Source: an uncultured Lachnospiraceae bacterium | Lineage (GTDB): Bacteria; Bacillota; Clostridia; Lachnospirales; Lachnospiraceae | NCBI GenBank assembly: GCA_910579505.1 | Contig: CAJTTZ010000005.1 | Coordinates: forward strand, 1 to 64,000 | DNA length: 64,000 bases | Reading direction: 5' to 3' | Shown: in pieces, positions 53,286-61,714 of the stretch | Numbering within the stretch: position 1 is the first letter of the stretch | Layout: every line of letters starts with the position of its first letter | The notes under the pieces: generated by a model | What the model was told of the DNA's origin: nothing | What the model saw: only the letters and a program-made list of their open reading frames with translations | Databases searched by the model: none | Program-made: the position numbers and the translations under genes

Positions 53286-54161
53286 CTACTCCCACCGATA
53301 CCCAATACCATACACCGTTTTAATCCGCTCCTGCGCGCCCAGCTTGTCCCGCAGACGTTTCACCGTGACGGACAATGTATTTTCATCCACAAACGCCGCG
53401 TCCACCGACCAGATACATTCCAAAAGCCGGTCTCTGGTCAGGGTAATCCCCCGATTTTCTATGAGCACCCGGAGCAGTTTCTGTTCACTTTTGCTGAGTT
53501 CAATCTGCTCCTCCCCGTGGTAAAACAGCATCTTCGCAAAATGAATCCTGTAGTCACCGTCGGTAATCCAGCCCTCGCCGTTCTTTCCCACACCGTTCAC
53601 TGTCACACCACCGGCTGTCGTGCCGGTCACCGCATTGTCGTCCCCTGTGTTGTCCAATGCCGCCGCCATATGTCCGGCGTCCGTTCCCGATATGCTTTCT
53701 GCATCTACTGGCGAACCGTTTCGTTCCCGGGACTCCACCCGCCGAAGCTGGGTCGCCACTCGAGCCCGGAGTACCGCCAGACTGAAAGGTTTCGTAATAT
53801 AATCGTCCGCCCCGGCTTCCAGACCTGCCACGATATCAGTTTCCAGGTCGTTTGCCGTCAGCATAATCACGCACATGTCATATTTCGCCTTAATCTGCTG
53901 CAGGAAGTCAAAGCCATTTCCATCGGGAAGGTTCACATCCAAAATCACAAGGTCATAGGCTGACTGCATATCTGCCGCCCCTTCTCCCGACATTGACGCG
54001 CCCCTGTTTCCTTGCGCTGCGTCAAGCAGTTCTTCCGCCTCATGCAATGTATGACAGCTCACCGCCTCAGTCTTTTCGTTTTGCAGGGCGCGGCACAGAC
54101 CGCCCGCAAGCGGGCGATCATCTTCCACAATTAAAATCCGTTGTTTTTTGTCTAAGCCCAT
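53286..54161 (-). CDS. OmpR-type response regulator with inserted linkers
   Basis: The protein has 291 residues. The receiver shows Asp13/Asp14 in IVEDDRP, the phospho-acceptor in LVILDVNLPDGNGF, MLTANDLETD and ITKPFSL. The C-terminal winged helix ends RIKTVYGIGYRWE. Compared with ordinary members of about 225 residues it has two low-complexity insertions: about 12 residues in the receiver (QGNRGASMSGEGAADMQ), and a Gly/Thr/Asp-rich linker of about 50 residues between the domains. The ABC exporter gene ends 11 bases upstream, so the two are co-transcribed. Confidence 0.88.
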   Translation of the reverse strand: MGLDKKQRILIVEDDRPLAGGLCRALQNEKTEAVSCHTLHEAEELLDAAQGNRGASMSGEGAADMQSAYDLVILDVNLPDGNGFDFLQQIKAKYDMCVIMLTANDLETDIVAGLEAGADDYITKPFSLAVLRARVATQLRRVESRERNGSPVDAESISGTDAGHMAAALDNTGDDNAVTGTTAGGVTVNGVGKNGEGWITDGDYRIHFAKMLFYHGEEQIELSKSEQKLLRVLIENRGITLTRDRLLECIWSVDAAFVDENTLSVTVKRLRDKLGAQERIKTVYGIGYRWE

Positions 54162-54172
54162 GCTGTCTTCCC

Positions 54173-55945
54173 CTACTTCAACTCATTCGCCGTCACATAG
54201 AAATGATGGTAAATTCCATTCTGTGCAAGCAGACTCTCGTGGGTTCCCTCCTCCACGATGCCTTCCTCCGTCAATACCAGAATCCTGTCTGAATTGCGGA
54301 TGCTTGACAACCTGTGCGCAATGGTGATGGTGGTCCTTCCCTTCGCCAGTGCCTCCAAAGATTTTGCCACCTGAAACTCGCTCTCATTGTCCAGCGCGGA
54401 GGTGGCTTCATCCATTATAAGAATGGGCGGATTTTTCAAAAATACCCGGGCAATGCTGATGCGCTGTTTCTGTCCGCCGGAGAGCTTCACGCCGCGCTCT
54501 CCCACATAGGTATCATACCCGTCTTTCAAGACTGTGATAAACTCATGCGCCCCTGCCCGCTTCGCAGCCTCCACCACTTCCTCTCTCGTGGCGTTCTCCC
54601 TGCCGTAAGCGATATTTTCATAAACCGTGCCGGAAAAAAGATAAACGTCCTGCTGTACCATACCGATATTCTGCCGCAGGCTCTTGATCGTATACCCGTG
54701 AATGTTTTTCCCGTCTAACAGAATTTCTCCCTGGTCGATATCATAAAACCGCGGAATCAGATTGCACAGCGTAGTTTTTCCCCCGCCGGAAGGACCCACA
54801 ATGGCAATTTTCTCGCCCTGACGGATTTCAAGATTTAACCCCCGGAACACCACATTGTGGTCATCAGGGTACTCAAAGCTGACATTGCGGAAAGAAATAT
54901 TGCCCTTCGGATTTACGCATGCCACTGCGTCCGGCTCGTCAAAAATTTCGATATCACTGTCCATAATCTGCACGAAGCGCTCAATCCCCGTCATACCCCG
55001 CTGGAACTGTTCCGCAAACTCGATAATCCGGCGGATCGTCGCGATCAGCGTGGTCACATACATCACATAGGCTACCAGATCGCCGGGCGCAATTTTCCCT
55101 TTCACCATAAAAATACCGCCCGCTGTAAGAAGCACAAGATACATCAGACCGTCGAAAGCCCTCGTGGTCGTCTGAAACGCCGCCATAAACTTGTATGTCT
55201 CTTTTTTAATGCAGAAAAAGTTCTGATTGTCCTGCTCAAATTTCTCCTTTTCCTTCTCCTCGTTGGTGAACGCCTTCACCACTTTCTGCCCGAGAAGACT
55301 GTCCTCAATGCGCGCGTTCAGCTCGCCGATCTGCACGCGCTGTTTCCGAAACGCCTCCCGCATCCGCAAATTGATCGCCGTACAGGTCACAGCCATAATC
55401 GGCACCACGATGAAAATAATCAGCGTCAGCCCCAGGCTGATCTGCGCCAGAATAATAAAGGAAATGACCGCCTTGATGCCCGCAATGAAAAATTCCTCCG
55501 GGCAATGGTGGGAAAACTCCGTCACGTCAAAGAGGTCGTTGGTGATGCGGCCCATAATCTGGCCGACTTTCGTATTATTATAGTAAGTGTCCGACAGCTT
55601 CTGCAGATGGGCATAAGCATCCCGCCGCATGTCCGTCTCAATCCGCGTGCCCATCACATGCCCCGTGTAAGCCATATAAAAATTCGCCACCGTATCAACG
55701 ATGCGCAGACACAGGTATAATGCACCCAGTCGGACAATGACTGATATAGTCAGCGACGCCAGATCATTCATCCCCGCATTGGTGATATAGCGGATAATCA
55801 TCGGCAGCACCAGCTCGCAGATCGTCGTAAGCCCTGCGCAGAGTAGGTCGATCACTACGATCTTCCAATACTTTTTATAATAAGGAAGAAACCGTTTCAG
55901 TAATTCCCCGGATTTGTAGTTTCTTGTACTTTCCTGTGTGTTCAT
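54173..55945 (-). CDS. ABC exporter, fused permease and ATPase (half-transporter)
   Basis: This 590-residue protein has a six-helix type IV exporter membrane domain (about 1-330) and an ATPase with Walker A GPSGGGKTT, signature LSGGQKQRISIARVF, Walker B ILIMDEATSALDNESE and a His switch TIAHRLSSIRNSDRI. It would act as a homodimer (or with a partner not seen here) to export a drug, lipid or peptide. AGGGGT lies before the ATG. It is first in the exporter/two-component cluster and has clear operator-like repeats upstream (55986-56059). Confidence 0.93.
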   Translation of the reverse strand: MNTQESTRNYKSGELLKRFLPYYKKYWKIVVIDLLCAGLTTICELVLPMIIRYITNAGMNDLASLTISVIVRLGALYLCLRIVDTVANFYMAYTGHVMGTRIETDMRRDAYAHLQKLSDTYYNNTKVGQIMGRITNDLFDVTEFSHHCPEEFFIAGIKAVISFIILAQISLGLTLIIFIVVPIMAVTCTAINLRMREAFRKQRVQIGELNARIEDSLLGQKVVKAFTNEEKEKEKFEQDNQNFFCIKKETYKFMAAFQTTTRAFDGLMYLVLLTAGGIFMVKGKIAPGDLVAYVMYVTTLIATIRRIIEFAEQFQRGMTGIERFVQIMDSDIEIFDEPDAVACVNPKGNISFRNVSFEYPDDHNVVFRGLNLEIRQGEKIAIVGPSGGGKTTLCNLIPRFYDIDQGEILLDGKNIHGYTIKSLRQNIGMVQQDVYLFSGTVYENIAYGRENATREEVVEAAKRAGAHEFITVLKDGYDTYVGERGVKLSGGQKQRISIARVFLKNPPILIMDEATSALDNESEFQVAKSLEALAKGRTTITIAHRLSSIRNSDRILVLTEEGIVEEGTHESLLAQNGIYHHFYVTANELK

Positions 55946-55985
55946 AATCTACCCCTAACATAAATGCATATTATAATTTAAACGA

Positions 55986-56059
55986 GTTTCATACGTATAT
56001 CATACGTAAAGAAAAAACATTTATCTGCACCTTATCAGATTTCAAACGCAAATCATACG
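55986..56059. promoter_or_regulatory. Operator-like repeats upstream of the ABC exporter
   Basis: A 17-base palindrome TACGTAT-ATC-ATACGTA lies at 55992-56008. It is part of a 21-base direct repeat (55986-56006 and 56039-56059, 17 of 21 positions equal, both ending ATCATACG) with starts 53 bases apart, about five helical turns. The repeats lie 40-115 bases upstream of the exporter start codon and fit binding sites of a regulator, possibly the response regulator of this cluster. Confidence 0.5.
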
Positions 56060-56114
56060 ATTCTCAAACATATTCATATGCGACTCTTTCATGCTTACAA
56101 TTTTGTATGTACAG

Positions 56115-56774
56115 TTAAGAAAAAATCTCTCGGGAAATTTTCTCCACGCACGTTTCCACAAATCTCTCCATAATCTCCTTCGTGCAAAACCGATACCCGC
56201 TCACATCAATCCCTTCTTTCCCGGCAAACTGCTCATATAAAAGCGACTGTTTCTGTCTGGCAAGGTCTTCTTCCCGAATGCATCCTTCCACCCCGTAAAC
56301 CTGCCCCTGCTCCAAAAGCCGCCAGATTTCCGGCGACTCCCTATCATCCTGGTATAACCACTGGTCGATGCCGTAAGCCTCCGCCGCATACTGCCCGTAT
56401 ACTTCATCAAGGTCTGCGCCCCGCATCATCTTTTCCCGAAAGGGCGTCCAAATACATCTATCATTCTCCCAGTCCGTCAAAAGGTGCGTGCAGTAACCCG
56501 CCATAAAATCCCGGTGTTCAACACTCTGGTGTTCTTCCCAAAACTTGCGGACTGCTTCCAGCCAGCCCTCACTGTTCAGTGTTATACCCCAGCGCGGTCC
56601 GAATTTCCATAGATGACTCCGCTCTTTCAGCAAAACATTATATTCGTCATGAAAGTGCACCGCGTCCGGCGCGACGGAACCGAGCAGAAAATTTCCCGGA
56701 CGCTCTATCCACCCGCCGCCATGCCGCACAAACAACTCATATGCAACTTTTAGGTGCACCATCGGATATGACAT
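56115..56774 (-). CDS. Zinc-dependent phospholipase C-like protein
   Basis: This 219-residue protein matches the bacterial family annotated as zinc-dependent phospholipase C, with early MVHLKVAYELF, LGSVAPDAVHFHD, AGYCTHLLTDWEND and several spaced His/Asp that can hold metal. No signal peptide is seen from the chosen ATG (56774, GGAGAT upstream), so it probably acts inside the cell and on a substrate that is not known. Gene neighbours give no hint. Confidence 0.75.
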   Translation of the reverse strand: MSYPMVHLKVAYELFVRHGGGWIERPGNFLLGSVAPDAVHFHDEYNVLLKERSHLWKFGPRWGITLNSEGWLEAVRKFWEEHQSVEHRDFMAGYCTHLLTDWENDRCIWTPFREKMMRGADLDEVYGQYAAEAYGIDQWLYQDDRESPEIWRLLEQGQVYGVEGCIREEDLARQKQSLLYEQFAGKEGIDVSGYRFCTKEIMERFVETCVEKISREIFS

Positions 56775-56891
56775 AACCGTTATCTCCGTTTCTGAATTTA
56801 CGTTACATTCCATTATATACTGCACACAAAACAGTGTCAAAACAAAAGGACCGTCCATTTACAGACGATCCCCTGCATACCACACACTTTC

Positions 56892-59369
56892 TTATTTCTT
56901 TCTCCCATTATACTCCAAAACCCGGTAAAAGTCCTCCTTGCTCAAGCGGATCTCTATCTCCCGTATTTGGTCATCCGTAAGCGCATTCCCCAAGTCAATG
57001 TAATGGCAGACACATGTCGCCGCCTCATCCATCTGCTGCACATAAACCAGCACCTGTTTCAGACTGTCAAAAGACATCTCATCCATCGCCGTCACGATAT
57101 CCGTCAGCTCTTTTGTGGACACCCGGTAGCAGATCTTCTCAAGCGCCTTGTCGCTAAAACCCGCTGCCTTCCCGTTCCGCAATGCCTCCGCAAGATATCC
57201 TGCCGACTTGTTTGCATCGGAATACGCAAAGATAACTTCCCAGTCGGAGTCAGACACCGCGTCCCGTTCCAAGAGCTGCCGAAAACATTCGCTCATATCC
57301 GCCTCCGTCATATACGGCGCAATATCGACAAGTATGCCGCTGTCGAACGTCCCTGCTCTGCCCGCCTGCAGCGCCTCCAGGAGATACCGTGCCGTCAGCT
57401 TCTCATTGGAATAAACAAACAGATCCTGCCAGTTTTTCTTCGATAAAGCCGTCCCCTCCTCCAAAGCGATCCGGCATAACTCACTTACCTCTTTTTCCTT
57501 TAACTGCGGGCAGACCTCTTCCAGCCGGACAGGATCAAACGGACGTTTTCTTTCCAGCACCTGATAGGCATACTCCGAAGCTTCACTGTTATAGATACCG
57601 TCAAAATCCTCTTTTTCCATCCCTGAATATGCTACATTCAAATCTTCCAGCTTCGCCTTCTGTCCCACCATTTTAATCACGTTTCTGCCCTGTGGCAGCG
57701 TGATTTTCACGACACTCTCCTCCCCGTTCTCATTGAGCGTCTGCACCGTCTGATCTGGTCCGACCCAGACGAGTTTGAAACGGCCGTCAAAAAGATGAAA
57801 TCTCGAAGATATTTCCAGCGTTGTCTCCTTGTTGGCATACAAAATCCATAAGGCATCGGAGCCATTAAGCATCAGATTCTTCGCATCCACGCTCTTGTCA
57901 CCGCCGATATATGTCCGCGCACGCCACCAGTCATTCTCACTTTCCCCGGCAATCATGGCGTCATCGTCATACATCCGAAAAGCTTTTCCGTTTTTACTTA
58001 CCAAAATCGGCTGATCCAGATTGAAGGAGTCTCCCCACATTTCCGACCACGTTGTTTTTTCCCAGAAATGCTCTACAAGTCCAATAAAATCCCCATAATC
58101 ATGCACGGAATAAGTGTTCCCGTAGCCGCCACGGACACCCGCCGCGCCGCAGACTAGCGCCACTGACAGAAACATGACAAGCGCCGCCACCGAGCAGAGT
58201 CCGACAGCTATACCCGTCTGATGATACTGCGCAATCCCCCGCAGCCTCTCCTTCAGTGTACTTTTTTCCTCCAAAAGCGTCATTGCCGGCACGTTTCTGT
58301 GTGTTCCCAAATCCTTCCCCCCAAAAGTGCCCTCCGACCAATTTTTCTGTGCCACATCCAGCAGCACATTCCCGTATGCCCTGCGCCCTTCTTCCGACAA
58401 AAGTTTCATCATGGTCTCGTCACAGGCAAGTTCACAGTCTATGTTAAACTTGCGGTTAAATACATACACCAGCGGGTTGAACCAGTGTACGCACAGCGCC
58501 GCCTGAAAAAGCCATTTATACCAAAGATCCCTTCGATTATAGTGCACCAGCTCATGGTGCAGAATCAAGCCGACGTCGTTCTCCTTCCCGGTCATTTCCC
58601 CCAGAAGCCCGGCGGGCAGACAAATACAAGGGTTGAAAAGTCCAATCAGCATCGGGCTGTCAATGTCTGCACTCTCGTAAAGCGGCATGATCTTTTGTAC
58701 GCCGACTCTCTTCTGTATCTGCGCATACTGCCCAAGAATCCGCCGGTCGGTGACGGGCACACACACCGCGCAGACTCCCTTTACGAACCGGCGATAAATC
58801 CAAAGTTTCCGCAGCGCCGTAAAAAATACGCCGGCAAACCAGATAAGAGCTGCACGCTGCAATATCCGTTCCCAAACATTGCCCTCTCTTCCACCTGTCA
58901 CGCCGCTGGCAGATACTGCGCTCTCTGATAACCCAGACCCGACAGTCTGTACCATATCCTGCCCTGCTGCTTTCCCGACTTCTGCCGCATCTGCAGCCGC
59001 CATGCCGCCCGTCTCATGCAGTTCACTTCCAGCGCGCCTACCGTTCGTTGTATTCCCTGCGCCATCCGCGCTCTCCGATTCATCCGGCAAACCTTCCAAT
59101 ACCGTTGCCGCACGCCCATCCAATTCCGCCTCGCTGCCCGCCTGGCTCAGACTGCTCCCTGCTGCCGACAGCTTCACCGACAAATACTCCATCAGATTAA
59201 TGTCCACGTGCACAGGCACAAGCAGTCTCGCAATCACCAGAAGCCAGAGGCAGTAAGCCCACCGCTTTGAAAAATAGTGACCGGCTGCCGGGCGAAACGC
59301 CAGAACCAGAAGTCCAACCAATCCGCCGGACACCGATAACGACAAAATCACAAAAAATAATTGTGTCAT
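56892..59369 (-). CDS. BlaR1/M56 family membrane metallopeptidase
   Basis: This 825-residue protein has transmembrane helices at about 3-22, 33-52 and 175-195, and another at about 360-385. A cytoplasmic zinc protease site His272-Glu273-x-x-His276 (LILHHELVHYNRRD) follows the pattern of BlaR1/MecR1. The long extracytoplasmic C-terminus (from about 390) is not a penicillin-binding domain; it holds a sugar- or adhesin-like region and helical repeats (EEGTALSKKNWQDLFVYSNEKLTARYLLEAL and a related second copy). A low-complexity insert at about 70-160 is notable. With BlaI upstream it should sense a signal outside the cell and cleave the repressor. Confidence 0.85.
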   Translation of the reverse strand: MTQLFFVILSLSVSGGLVGLLVLAFRPAAGHYFSKRWAYCLWLLVIARLLVPVHVDINLMEYLSVKLSAAGSSLSQAGSEAELDGRAATVLEGLPDESESADGAGNTTNGRRAGSELHETGGMAAADAAEVGKAAGQDMVQTVGSGLSESAVSASGVTGGREGNVWERILQRAALIWFAGVFFTALRKLWIYRRFVKGVCAVCVPVTDRRILGQYAQIQKRVGVQKIMPLYESADIDSPMLIGLFNPCICLPAGLLGEMTGKENDVGLILHHELVHYNRRDLWYKWLFQAALCVHWFNPLVYVFNRKFNIDCELACDETMMKLLSEEGRRAYGNVLLDVAQKNWSEGTFGGKDLGTHRNVPAMTLLEEKSTLKERLRGIAQYHQTGIAVGLCSVAALVMFLSVALVCGAAGVRGGYGNTYSVHDYGDFIGLVEHFWEKTTWSEMWGDSFNLDQPILVSKNGKAFRMYDDDAMIAGESENDWWRARTYIGGDKSVDAKNLMLNGSDALWILYANKETTLEISSRFHLFDGRFKLVWVGPDQTVQTLNENGEESVVKITLPQGRNVIKMVGQKAKLEDLNVAYSGMEKEDFDGIYNSEASEYAYQVLERKRPFDPVRLEEVCPQLKEKEVSELCRIALEEGTALSKKNWQDLFVYSNEKLTARYLLEALQAGRAGTFDSGILVDIAPYMTEADMSECFRQLLERDAVSDSDWEVIFAYSDANKSAGYLAEALRNGKAAGFSDKALEKICYRVSTKELTDIVTAMDEMSFDSLKQVLVYVQQMDEAATCVCHYIDLGNALTDDQIREIEIRLSKEDFYRVLEYNGRKK

Positions 59370-59449
59370 AATTCCCTCCACCTCAAATTCTCCAAATGAT
59401 CGACTACGCAAATGAGTTGCCGGACAATCTATTCCTTATTCCATCTGCC

Positions 59450-59821
59450 TTAACGAAAGCTGGCACGAAAATAATCCCTCAGTTCCTCAATATCTTCCCT
59501 GCTTAAATCCTCATCCTCGATGAGAGCTGCCGCCAAATTTTTTGCGTCTCCCTTAAAAAACTTATTCAAAAAGCTTTTCGTCTCCTCTTTCACATAATCG
59601 TTTCTCGCCACAAGAGGGGCATAATAATAAACCTCCCGCTTCTCCTGTCCGATCACTCCTTTGTCAAGCAGTCTGCGGATCAGCGTCAGCACTGTGGTTC
59701 GCTCCCAGTCCTTTTTCTCATTTAGCCGGGCGCGGATCTCATTCGCGTTTAACGCCTCCCCCGCCGCCCATAGTACTTCCAGTATTTCCAGTTCCGCGTC
59801 GGATATTTTCGTGTCTTTCAT
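59450..59821 (-). CDS. BlaI/MecI-type transcriptional repressor
   Basis: This 123-residue winged-helix repressor has ISDAELEILEVLWAAGEALNANEIRARL, WERTTVLTLIRRLLDKGVIGQEKREVYYYAPLV and a C-terminal dimerisation helix. It should bind TACA-NN-TGTA operators, two of which lie in its own promoter (59867-59911), giving autoregulation of blaI and the M56 gene until the sensor protease cuts it. Confidence 0.93.
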   Translation of the reverse strand: MKDTKISDAELEILEVLWAAGEALNANEIRARLNEKKDWERTTVLTLIRRLLDKGVIGQEKREVYYYAPLVARNDYVKEETKSFLNKFFKGDAKNLAAALIEDEDLSREDIEELRDYFRASFR

Positions 59822-59866
59822 AAACCTATCCCTTTCCTAATTCCTTGATGCCCGTTTATTCTTATT

Positions 59867-59923
59867 GTTTACAGATGTAGACTTCTTTAAAAATAGTCTA
59901 CATCTGTAAACATATTTTGTCAA
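59867..59923 (-). promoter_or_regulatory. Promoter with two BlaI-type operators
   Basis: On the minus strand TTGACA (59918-59923) and TAGACT (59895-59900) are 17 bases apart. GTCTACATCTGTAAAC (59896-59911, plus strand) and GTTTACAGATGTAGAC (59867-59882) are perfect inverted copies of each other, and each contains the BlaI half-site pair TACA-NN-TGTA. The first covers the spacer and -10 box, the second lies just after the expected start of transcription, so bound repressor would block initiation. Confidence 0.8.
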
Positions 59924-60076
59924 TATACTTTTATCCTCTATATGAAATTCTTTTCAAACTTATTAGCTAACCAAACGGCACTGCAAACCAAAAGAAATAA
60001 AAACGACCGTGCCATAAAAGCACGGCCGCGCCAGCGTCCGATTGATACACAACGATCCGATACGGGAAATTGTCTG

Positions 60077-60457
60077 TTATATGCTTTCCTTTATTTTCTG
60101 TACTGCTTCCTCTTTTGTCGCCGTAAAGAAAAAGTCCTTTCCTTTATTGCTCTCAAAGATAAAGTCTTTCAGCGGTTTGCTCGTATAATGGGAATAATCG
60201 CCATATATGGCAAGTTTCCCGCCATAATTAATATATTTCTGGAGAATTTCCCCCGCCAGGCCGCTGCTTAAAACAAAGAAATCCTCAGTAACCGCTTTTT
60301 TATCCACGACTAGATACTCCGTGCCTGCTTCGTATTTGGCAGACATAAGCAGATCAAGCGCAGAATCAACGTCAGCTATTACTTTATTATCACTTGAATT
60401 GTCATTTAAAACTACAGCAGCTGACACACTGCCGCAATCTATTTTTTCAAATCTCAT
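60077..60457 (-). CDS. DUF4180 protein
   Basis: This 126-residue soluble protein matches the DUF4180 family (KVIADVDSALDLLMSAKYEAGTEYLVVDKKAVTEDFF and LAGEILQKYINYGGKLAIYGDYSHY). The fold is probably STAS-like, and the function is not known. The ATG at 60457 follows AAGGAGG. It is divergent from the AraC-GyrI regulator, which may control it. Confidence 0.8.
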   Translation of the reverse strand: MRFEKIDCGSVSAAVVLNDNSSDNKVIADVDSALDLLMSAKYEAGTEYLVVDKKAVTEDFFVLSSGLAGEILQKYINYGGKLAIYGDYSHYTSKPLKDFIFESNKGKDFFFTATKEEAVQKIKESI

Positions 60458-60770
60458 GTCTGTACCTCCTTCCGTAAATTGCAGACAAAATCCCGCAGTA
60501 TCGTCGCCGATAACGCTTCCGTGTATCTTAGCACGGTCATTTTCCAAATGCAAGAAAAACTTCAAAAGACTGTTCTAAACATAATTTTTTGTATAAATCG
60601 GAAAAATGGCAACGGAAACTAAATATGTGATAGAATCAGACAAAAGAGGAACAACCTTGCGCAAGCTAGAACAGGACTTCCTTTCCACAATTTTATACAA
60701 TGGTTTCACACAAGGAGAACAGGTAAAAAACTTCGTTGCCCAGAACACGAAAGGAGAAGCAGGAACCGAT
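60458..60770. other. Divergent gap with the DUF4180 promoter
   Basis: The region is 313 bases. On the minus strand ATGCAA/ATCTTA read as TTGCAT (60548-60553) and TAAGAT (60525-60530) with a 17-base spacer, a good promoter for the DUF4180 gene with a leader of about 60 bases. The plus-strand frame of the AraC regulator is open from 60606, but these codons show no family likeness and no ribosome-binding site, so I leave them outside the gene. Confidence 0.5.
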
Positions 60771-61658
60771 ATGTCAATACAACTGATTCAGCAGGCAATA
60801 CGCTATATGGAAGAACACATTTGCGAGGACATTAACTATACCGACGTGGCAAACAGCATACGCATGTCCAACTACAACTTCCATCGCACATTCAGCTTTA
60901 TTACCGGAATGACCGCCAATGAATACATCAGAAACCGCCGTCTTACGCTCGCTGCGCAGGAGCTGCAGACAACGGATCTGTCCGTCATTGACGCCGCGTA
61001 CAAATACGGCTATGAATCACCGGAAAGCTTTTCCAAGGCTTTTCTGCGCTTCCATGGCTCCACCCCGAAGCAGGCAAAGAAGCCGGGCGCGAAACTCCAT
61101 TTATTCAATCCCCTTGTGATAAAAATCATAACGGAAGGTGGTAGTATTATGGATTACAGAATGGAACACAGAGAACCGCAGCAGTTTCTTGCAATGGTGA
61201 GGGCTTTTTCCAACGAGATCATCAACGATGACAGCGACCACAGCATTCCCGATTTCTGGGGCGAATGCGACAAAAAGGATCTGTTTGAACCTATGAAGCG
61301 TCTTCGGCCGGAAGGAAAAAGAGATCTTTACGGCTTGTGCAGCCCCACCAAGGCGAATCAGACCCATTTTGATTACGGCATCGGCGTTATCATTGATGAA
61401 GATACCGATTCCTCCGGCGTAAACGCACTGCTTAAAAAGGGCTATACCATATGGAAAACCGAGCCTACAGACTATGCCGTATTTAAGTGCTTTGGCGATG
61501 ACGGCGACTGTATCGGGGAGACATGGAGCAAATTTTACAAAGAATTTTCCCCGCAGACTGGCTATACACAGACAGACGACACGGACTTTGAAATCTACTT
61601 TGAAAAAGGTGAAAAGGGTCTGTTCTGCGAATTGTGGGTGCCTATCACGAAAGGTTAA
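60771..61658 (+). CDS. AraC-type regulator with GyrI-like effector domain
   Basis: The protein has 295 residues. An N-terminal AraC double helix-turn-helix (IQLIQQAIRYMEEHICEDINYTDVANSIRMSNYNFHRTFSFITGMTANEYIRNRRL, KYGYESPESFSKAFLRFHGSTPKQAKK) is followed by a GyrI-like ligand-binding domain (about 130-295, FCELWVPI at the end). This is the SoxS/Rob-like layout used to sense drugs or small aromatic compounds. The ATG at 60771 has AGGA nearby. The ligand is unknown; the divergent DUF4180 gene is a likely target. Confidence 0.9.
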   Translation: MSIQLIQQAIRYMEEHICEDINYTDVANSIRMSNYNFHRTFSFITGMTANEYIRNRRLTLAAQELQTTDLSVIDAAYKYGYESPESFSKAFLRFHGSTPKQAKKPGAKLHLFNPLVIKIITEGGSIMDYRMEHREPQQFLAMVRAFSNEIINDDSDHSIPDFWGECDKKDLFEPMKRLRPEGKRDLYGLCSPTKANQTHFDYGIGVIIDEDTDSSGVNALLKKGYTIWKTEPTDYAVFKCFGDDGDCIGETWSKFYKEFSPQTGYTQTDDTDFEIYFEKGEKGLFCELWVPITKG

Positions 61659-61714
61659 TCCCATTCAAAATACACGCGGAAAGCGTGGGACCGAAGCAGT
61701 CCAGGCGGGCGGCA

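Noticed and set aside
60606..60770. First 55 codons of the AraC-GyrI frame as coding
   Set aside because: No similarity to AraC regulators and no ribosome-binding site; the family start matches the ATG at 60771.
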